From JBBRFH01 sp038224615 (lineage in GTDB: Bacteria; Planctomycetota; Phycisphaerae; Tepidisphaerales; Tepidisphaeraceae): a DNA stretch of 9,437 nt. Below the pieces are notes generated by a model. That model was not told where the DNA came from and searched no databases. It saw nothing but the letters and a program-made list of their open reading frames with translations. Made by a program: the position numbers and the translations under genes. Shown here in pieces: positions 6,037 to 9,437 of the stretch (position 1 is its first letter; the number at the start of each line of letters is the position of its first letter). The stretch spans positions 1 to 9,437 of the forward strand of contig JBBRFH010000132.1 in the NCBI GenBank assembly GCA_038224615.1, in the 5' to 3' direction.

Positions 6037-6522
6037 ATGAAAATGAAGGGCGCGAAAAAGGTTCACTACGAGTCCGGCCCGGACATGACGCCGCTGGTCG
6101 ACGTCGTGATGGTGCTGCTGATCTTCCTGATGCTCGTCGGCAAGTTCGGCGCGCCCAACCGCTACCTGGTCTCGGACATGCCGATCAGTTCCAGCGGTGC
6201 CGCCAGCGCGCCGGTCGATCCGAACGAAATCCCCAAGGAGCCGGTCGTCATCACCGTGACCAGCCCGTACAAGGGCAAGTTCACCGCGTTTGCCGGCACG
6301 ATCACCAGCAGCGATCCGGCCGACCTGTCGGCGAAGGTCGAGGGCCTGATCAAGGCCAAGCTCGCCGCCGGCACCGCGATGAAGGACATCCAGGTCTACA
6401 TCAAGCCGGCCCGTAATGTCCGCTATAACAACGTCGTCGACGTCTACTCCGCCATCGTTTCCGCCGCCGAGCGCCTCCAGAAGGGCACCATCAAGATCGG
6501 CTTCCAGACGTCCGAAGGATGA
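6037..6522 (+). CDS. Biopolymer transport protein, ExbD/TolR family (copy 2)
   Basis: A 161-residue single-pass inner-membrane protein. The helix DMTPLVDVVMVLLIFLMLVG (16-35) has D22 at the conserved proton-carrying position and is closer to textbook ExbD/TolR (NVTPFIDV..) than copy 1. The periplasmic domain runs from about 40; KPARNVRYNNVVDVYSAI near 127-144 is the usual C-terminal helical segment. It also ends in SEG, like copy 1, although the two proteins are otherwise clearly diverged. GAAGGG at 6022-6027, inside the end of copy 1, gives a good ribosome-binding site nine bases before ATG 6037. In E. coli two ExbD molecules sit within an ExbB pentamer, so the two genes here may supply the two halves of a heterodimer. 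That is inference. Confidence 0.91.
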   Translation: MKMKGAKKVHYESGPDMTPLVDVVMVLLIFLMLVGKFGAPNRYLVSDMPISSSGAASAPVDPNEIPKEPVVITVTSPYKGKFTAFAGTITSSDPADLSAKVEGLIKAKLAAGTAMKDIQVYIKPARNVRYNNVVDVYSAIVSAAERLQKGTIKIGFQTSEG

Positions 6523-6534
6523 GGTCCCGGGGAA

Positions 6535-6599
6535 GTCGATAGTCGAGAGTTGATAGTCGATAGCAGATACGACGCTATCGACTATCGACTATCGACTAC
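6535..6599. repeat. Inverted tandem heptamer repeat (GTCGATA / TATCGAC) hairpin
   Basis: The left arm has four units: GTCGATA, GTCGAGA, GTTGATA, GTCGATA (6535-6562). The right arm has TATCGAC three times and a partial fourth (6576-6599). The arms fold into a stem of about 25 bp (6540-6564 with 6574-6598) around a nine-base loop (6565-6573). The stem has one mismatch and one G-T wobble. It sits between ExbD copy 2 and the TPR-like gene and ends 30 bases before that gene's start. It has the same seven-base period and two-arm plan as the repeat at 5428-5534 but an unrelated unit. No T-run follows. Confidence 0.85.
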
Positions 6600-6628
6600 T
6601 CCGTTCTCGCAGTTAGGATAGACGCCCC

Positions 6629-9437
6629 ATGCTCAGCCGAACGCGCACCCTTGTTCTCGCCGCCGCTGCAGTTACCGCGCTGTCTGCTTTCGCGCTGTCG
6701 CAGGACACCGGCCCAACCGGGCTGGACTCCCTCAACGATGACAAGCTCTACGCCGAACTCGCCGTCCGCAATCTCAGGACGTTGCTCAACCGCGCCTTCG
6801 AGGTGAACAAGGCCACCGACGAGCAGAAGAACGCCATCGTCGGCCGCATGGCGCTGCTGCGCCTGCAGAGCGATAAGACCGTGTCGGTCAGCGAAGGGCG
6901 CAAGCTTGTGGCCCAGTACGTGGTGTCGCTCCCGACACTCCTGCCGACGATGAACGACCCCGGCGCGTTGATCAACGATGCCAACATCCTGATTACCAAC
7001 GGCATCGAGAGCGACCAGCACCTGATCGAGTACTTCGGCGCCAACGCCGGCACGATGGCCCGCATGAAGCCCATCGCCGAAGCCGTGCAGAAGATGCTTT
7101 CCCAGGCCGAGGTGAAGGCCGGCGAAATCGCCGACAAGGCCGCCAACAACTACCCCGCCGCCGCCGCGACCTATGAAAAGGCCGACCAGCAGAAGACCGT
7201 CTCCGAGTACGTCAAAAACATCATCACCTACCCGCTCGCGCTGGCGACCGAAAAGAGCGCCGACCGCGACGAGCGCATCACCCAGTCGATCAACTATCTC
7301 AAGGACTTCGACACCGACGAGAACCCCGACCGCGTGACCGTGAAGTTCTACGTCGCCCGGCTCAACCTCGCGCTCGGCACCACCGACAGCCTCAAGGCCG
7401 CCAAGGCCGACTTTGATTACGTCGTGCAGAAGGGCAAGAACGACGACGTCGGGCAGCAGTTCGAGTCGCGCTTCCTCGGCGCGGTTGCTGACGTGATGCT
7501 CGTGGACAGCAAGGGCGCCGACGCCAAGCTGCTGGGGCTGGAGGCGTGGGCCAAATCCGCGGGCGTCGATGCAAGCCAGGTCGAGATTGCCGCCCAGGCT
7601 ATGCACTATCGCATCGCGTTGGCTGCCAACGACGGCAACAAGGCCGATGAGATCCTCGACAAGCTCCAGCAGAAGAAGCCCGAGCTGCGTGGCCTGATCC
7701 TCGAACTCATGAGTGCCCGCGTGAGCAAGGACGCACCGGTCAAGTCGCTCAACCCCCTGCTGCTGCAGGCGATCGTCGCCAAGGCCGAGTCCGAGACGAT
7801 CAAGCCCGCCGCCGAGCCGTTCGACAAGGACGCCATCAAGCGCGGCGTCGATGCGGCGCAGGAAATCGTCAGCCGCACCCCGGCCCCGCCCGCGGAGGTG
7901 CTCGACAACAATCGCTACGTCGTCGGCTTCTTCCAGCAGAAGCTCGGCGACCAGCTCAAGGCCGCCATCGCCTACCTCGATTACGTCGACGCCTACAAGA
8001 AAGCTGGCAAGACCGACCGCGTCGAGACCGCTTTCAACAACGCCGTCGCCAACATCGGCGCGATCTACAGGGAGCGCGGCGACGACCGCGCCGTCACCGA
8101 CACCTACGACCGCGTCCTCGCCACCGCCGTCGTCGCGCCATTCGAGCGCTACGAGTTCGCCTACCAGCACGCGCGGCGGCTACAGAACATCAAGAAGATT
8201 CCCGAGGCCGTCGCGATGTTCCGCAAGGTCCCCAAGACCGACCCGGCCTACAACGATGCCCAGTACTACCTGATGGTCGCCACCCAGCAGCAGATGAGCG
8301 CCCTCAAGCCCGGCGATCCCAGGCACACCGCCGCCCTTAAGGAACTCACCGCGCTCATCGACGTCGTCAACCAGGCGATGAACGACCAGGCCGCCAAGGA
8401 GACCGATCCCAGGAAGAAGATCGTCGCCCGCCTCCGCCTGGCCCAGACGCGTCTGCTCGGCGCAGACGTCGCGCTGCGCGACGAGAAGCAGCCGGCCCGC
8501 GCTGTCGAACTGCTCAACGGGTACGAAGACGCCGCCAAGGGCCTGCCCGGCGAAGAAGGTATGCTCGGCGAGGTACTGCTGATCCGCGTGCAGTCGTTCG
8601 TCCAACTCGGCAAGGTGACCGAGGCCACCAACCAGCTCGTCAAGCTCGCTCAGACTAAGCCCGACACCGCCGGCCAGATCGTCTTCAACCTGCTGCAGAA
8701 GCTCGACGAGCAGGTCACCGCCGCCGAGACCGCCGGACGCGCCGAGGAAGTCGCCGAGGGCGAAAAGAACCGCGCCATGCTCACGCCCTTCCTGGTCGAG
8801 TGGGCGAGCAAACACGCCAATCCCGAGATCAAGAAGCTGACCTACACCTACAGCGTGTTCGATGCCGACACCCAGCGCCGCGCCGCGGCGCTGTCGGCCG
8901 ATCCGGCCAAGAAGAAGACGCTGCTCGACGCCGCCCTCAAGCGCTTCCTCGAGCTCGACGGCAAGGACAACGTCAAGCAGTACATCGACACGCTGCCCAA
9001 GGAAAAACAAGCCAAGGCCAAGTACGACCCGCAGGTGAAGTTCGGCCTCGGCCGCACCTATTTTGCCCAAAGCGATTTCGCCAACGCCCGCCTGCAGTTC
9101 GCACTGCTCGCCCGCGACAAGGTTCTGGGTGCCGGCACCATCACCAGGGAAGACAAGGCCACCGGCAGCTTCGATATCAAGGACAACCCCAGCTACTGGG
9201 AGGCAACCTACAAGCTGATCCGCAGCAACCTCGGCCTGAACGAGAACCTGGACAACATGAAGACCTACCTCGCCAACCTCGCGATCGACAACGGCGACAA
9301 GATCGGCGGCGACCGCTGGCACAAGGAGTTTGCGGACCTGCTGGAGGAACTAAACGTCCAGATCCCCGTAGCTTCCCCCAACACCGCCCCCCCCCCCCAA
9401 CCCCCCCCCCCGCCACCCGGCCCGGAACCACACCGCC
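6629..9437 (+). CDS. Secreted TPR-like repeat protein (3' end outside window)
   Basis: One frame stays open from ATG 6629 to the window end, giving at least 936 residues. AGGA at 6615-6618, ten bases upstream, supports the start. Residues 1-24 form a signal peptide (two Arg, then LVLAAAAVTALSAFALS, cut near S24/Q25), so the protein is exported. The rest is Ala/Lys/Asp-rich and almost wholly helical in character. TPR-like helix pairs are visible near 236-270, 424-497, 505-550, 594-690 and 800-845 (for example KFGLGRTYFAQSDFANARLQF). The final part (about 853-910, ending GGDRWHKEFADLLEEL) resembles the closing helices of TPR arrays, followed by a proline-rich tail coded by C-tracts. No enzymatic motif was recognised. 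Its place after ExbB-ExbD-ExbD recalls CpoB/YbgF, the periplasmic TPR protein of tol-pal operons, but it is far longer. Codons end in C unusually often compared with the upstream genes. Confidence 0.88.
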   Translation, partial: MLSRTRTLVLAAAAVTALSAFALSQDTGPTGLDSLNDDKLYAELAVRNLRTLLNRAFEVNKATDEQKNAIVGRMALLRLQSDKTVSVSEGRKLVAQYVVSLPTLLPTMNDPGALINDANILITNGIESDQHLIEYFGANAGTMARMKPIAEAVQKMLSQAEVKAGEIADKAANNYPAAAATYEKADQQKTVSEYVKNIITYPLALATEKSADRDERITQSINYLKDFDTDENPDRVTVKFYVARLNLALGTTDSLKAAKADFDYVVQKGKNDDVGQQFESRFLGAVADVMLVDSKGADAKLLGLEAWAKSAGVDASQVEIAAQAMHYRIALAANDGNKADEILDKLQQKKPELRGLILELMSARVSKDAPVKSLNPLLLQAIVAKAESETIKPAAEPFDKDAIKRGVDAAQEIVSRTPAPPAEVLDNNRYVVGFFQQKLGDQLKAAIAYLDYVDAYKKAGKTDRVETAFNNAVANIGAIYRERGDDRAVTDTYDRVLATAVVAPFERYEFAYQHARRLQNIKKIPEAVAMFRKVPKTDPAYNDAQYYLMVATQQQMSALKPGDPRHTAALKELTALIDVVNQAMNDQAAKETDPRKKIVARLRLAQTRLLGADVALRDEKQPARAVELLNGYEDAAKGLPGEEGMLGEVLLIRVQSFVQLGKVTEATNQLVKLAQTKPDTAGQIVFNLLQKLDEQVTAAETAGRAEEVAEGEKNRAMLTPFLVEWASKHANPEIKKLTYTYSVFDADTQRRAAALSADPAKKKTLLDAALKRFLELDGKDNVKQYIDTLPKEKQAKAKYDPQVKFGLGRTYFAQSDFANARLQFALLARDKVLGAGTITREDKATGSFDIKDNPSYWEATYKLIRSNLGLNENLDNMKTYLANLAIDNGDKIGGDRWHKEFADLLEELNVQIPVASPNTAPPPQPPPPPPGPEPHR
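9387..9411 (+). repeat. C12-AA-C11 homopolymer tract in the last gene
   Basis: Twelve C (9387-9398), two A, then eleven C (9401-9411) encode Pro/Gln in the tail of the TPR-like protein. Such tracts slip during replication and sequencing, so the reading frame after 9387 and the true C-terminus are uncertain. All three frames stay open to the window end, so a length error cannot be recognised from this window. Confidence 0.7.

Noticed and set aside
6535..6599. Possible CRISPR array because of regular short repeats
   Set aside because: Units are seven bases, directly adjacent with no unique spacers, and arranged in opposite orientations. No cas gene is present.
6596..8170. Minus-strand open frame of 524 codons opposite the TPR-like gene
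   Set aside because: Its Gly/Val/Asp/Leu repeat composition is what the reverse strand of GCC/GAC/CTC-rich codons gives. The + strand frame has a signal peptide, a ribosome-binding site and TPR-like helices.
8180..9322. Minus-strand open frame of 380 codons opposite the TPR-like gene
   Set aside because: Same mirror-image composition and no recognisable motif; the + strand frame is continuous through it.

Overview
This is a GC-rich bacterial window. Every gene I can support lies on the + strand. The combination of a class I methyltransferase, a GlpG-type rhomboid protease, a membrane-anchored von Willebrand A (VWA) protein, a MotA/TolQ/ExbB channel with an N-terminal signal peptide, two ExbD/TolR proteins and a very long secreted TPR-like protein suggests a Planctomycetota genome, perhaps of the Phycisphaerae. 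That placement is inferred from gene content and style; no marker gene is present to confirm it.

Layout. Positions 1 to about 930 carry no convincing gene. They hold short hairpins (83-326), a 246-bp imperfect inverted repeat that looks like a small non-autonomous element (452-697), and three copies of an 8-mer ATGTATCA/TGATACAT (748-861) upstream of the first gene. A SAM-dependent methyltransferase (1012-1866) and a rhomboid intramembrane protease (1915-2850) follow, 48 bases apart and probably co-transcribed. A near-consensus sigma-70-type promoter (2984-3013) then opens the main block: VWA protein (3151-4314), ExbB/TolQ (4545-5420), ExbD/TolR 1 (5542-6030), ExbD/TolR 2 (6037-6522) and a secreted TPR-like protein (6629 to beyond the window end).

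How the main block may work. ExbB and two ExbD subunits form an inner-membrane proton-driven motor. No ordinary TonB or TolA gene is present. However, the VWA protein has one transmembrane helix carrying Ser-x-x-x-His (S69, H73), the pattern used by TonB (S16/H20) and TolA (S18/H22) to couple to their motors. It has a cytoplasmic N-terminus and a periplasmic linker ending in a VWA domain. I propose that it is the energy transducer, with a metal-dependent adhesion-type domain replacing the usual TonB/TolA C-terminal domain. The secreted TPR-like protein would be a periplasmic partner, positioned like CpoB/YbgF in tol-pal operons. This is a hypothesis from motif and gene order.

A second theme is a family of seven-base tandem repeats at gene junctions. 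Two junctions (5428-5534 and 6535-6599) have the same plan: tandem heptamers, a spacer, then the reverse-complement heptamers. Their sequences are unrelated. A third junction (1877-1904) has heptamer-phased TCGACAC units. The window ends in C12-AA-C11 inside the proline-rich tail of the last gene, which is either a slippage-prone tract or a sequence-quality problem.
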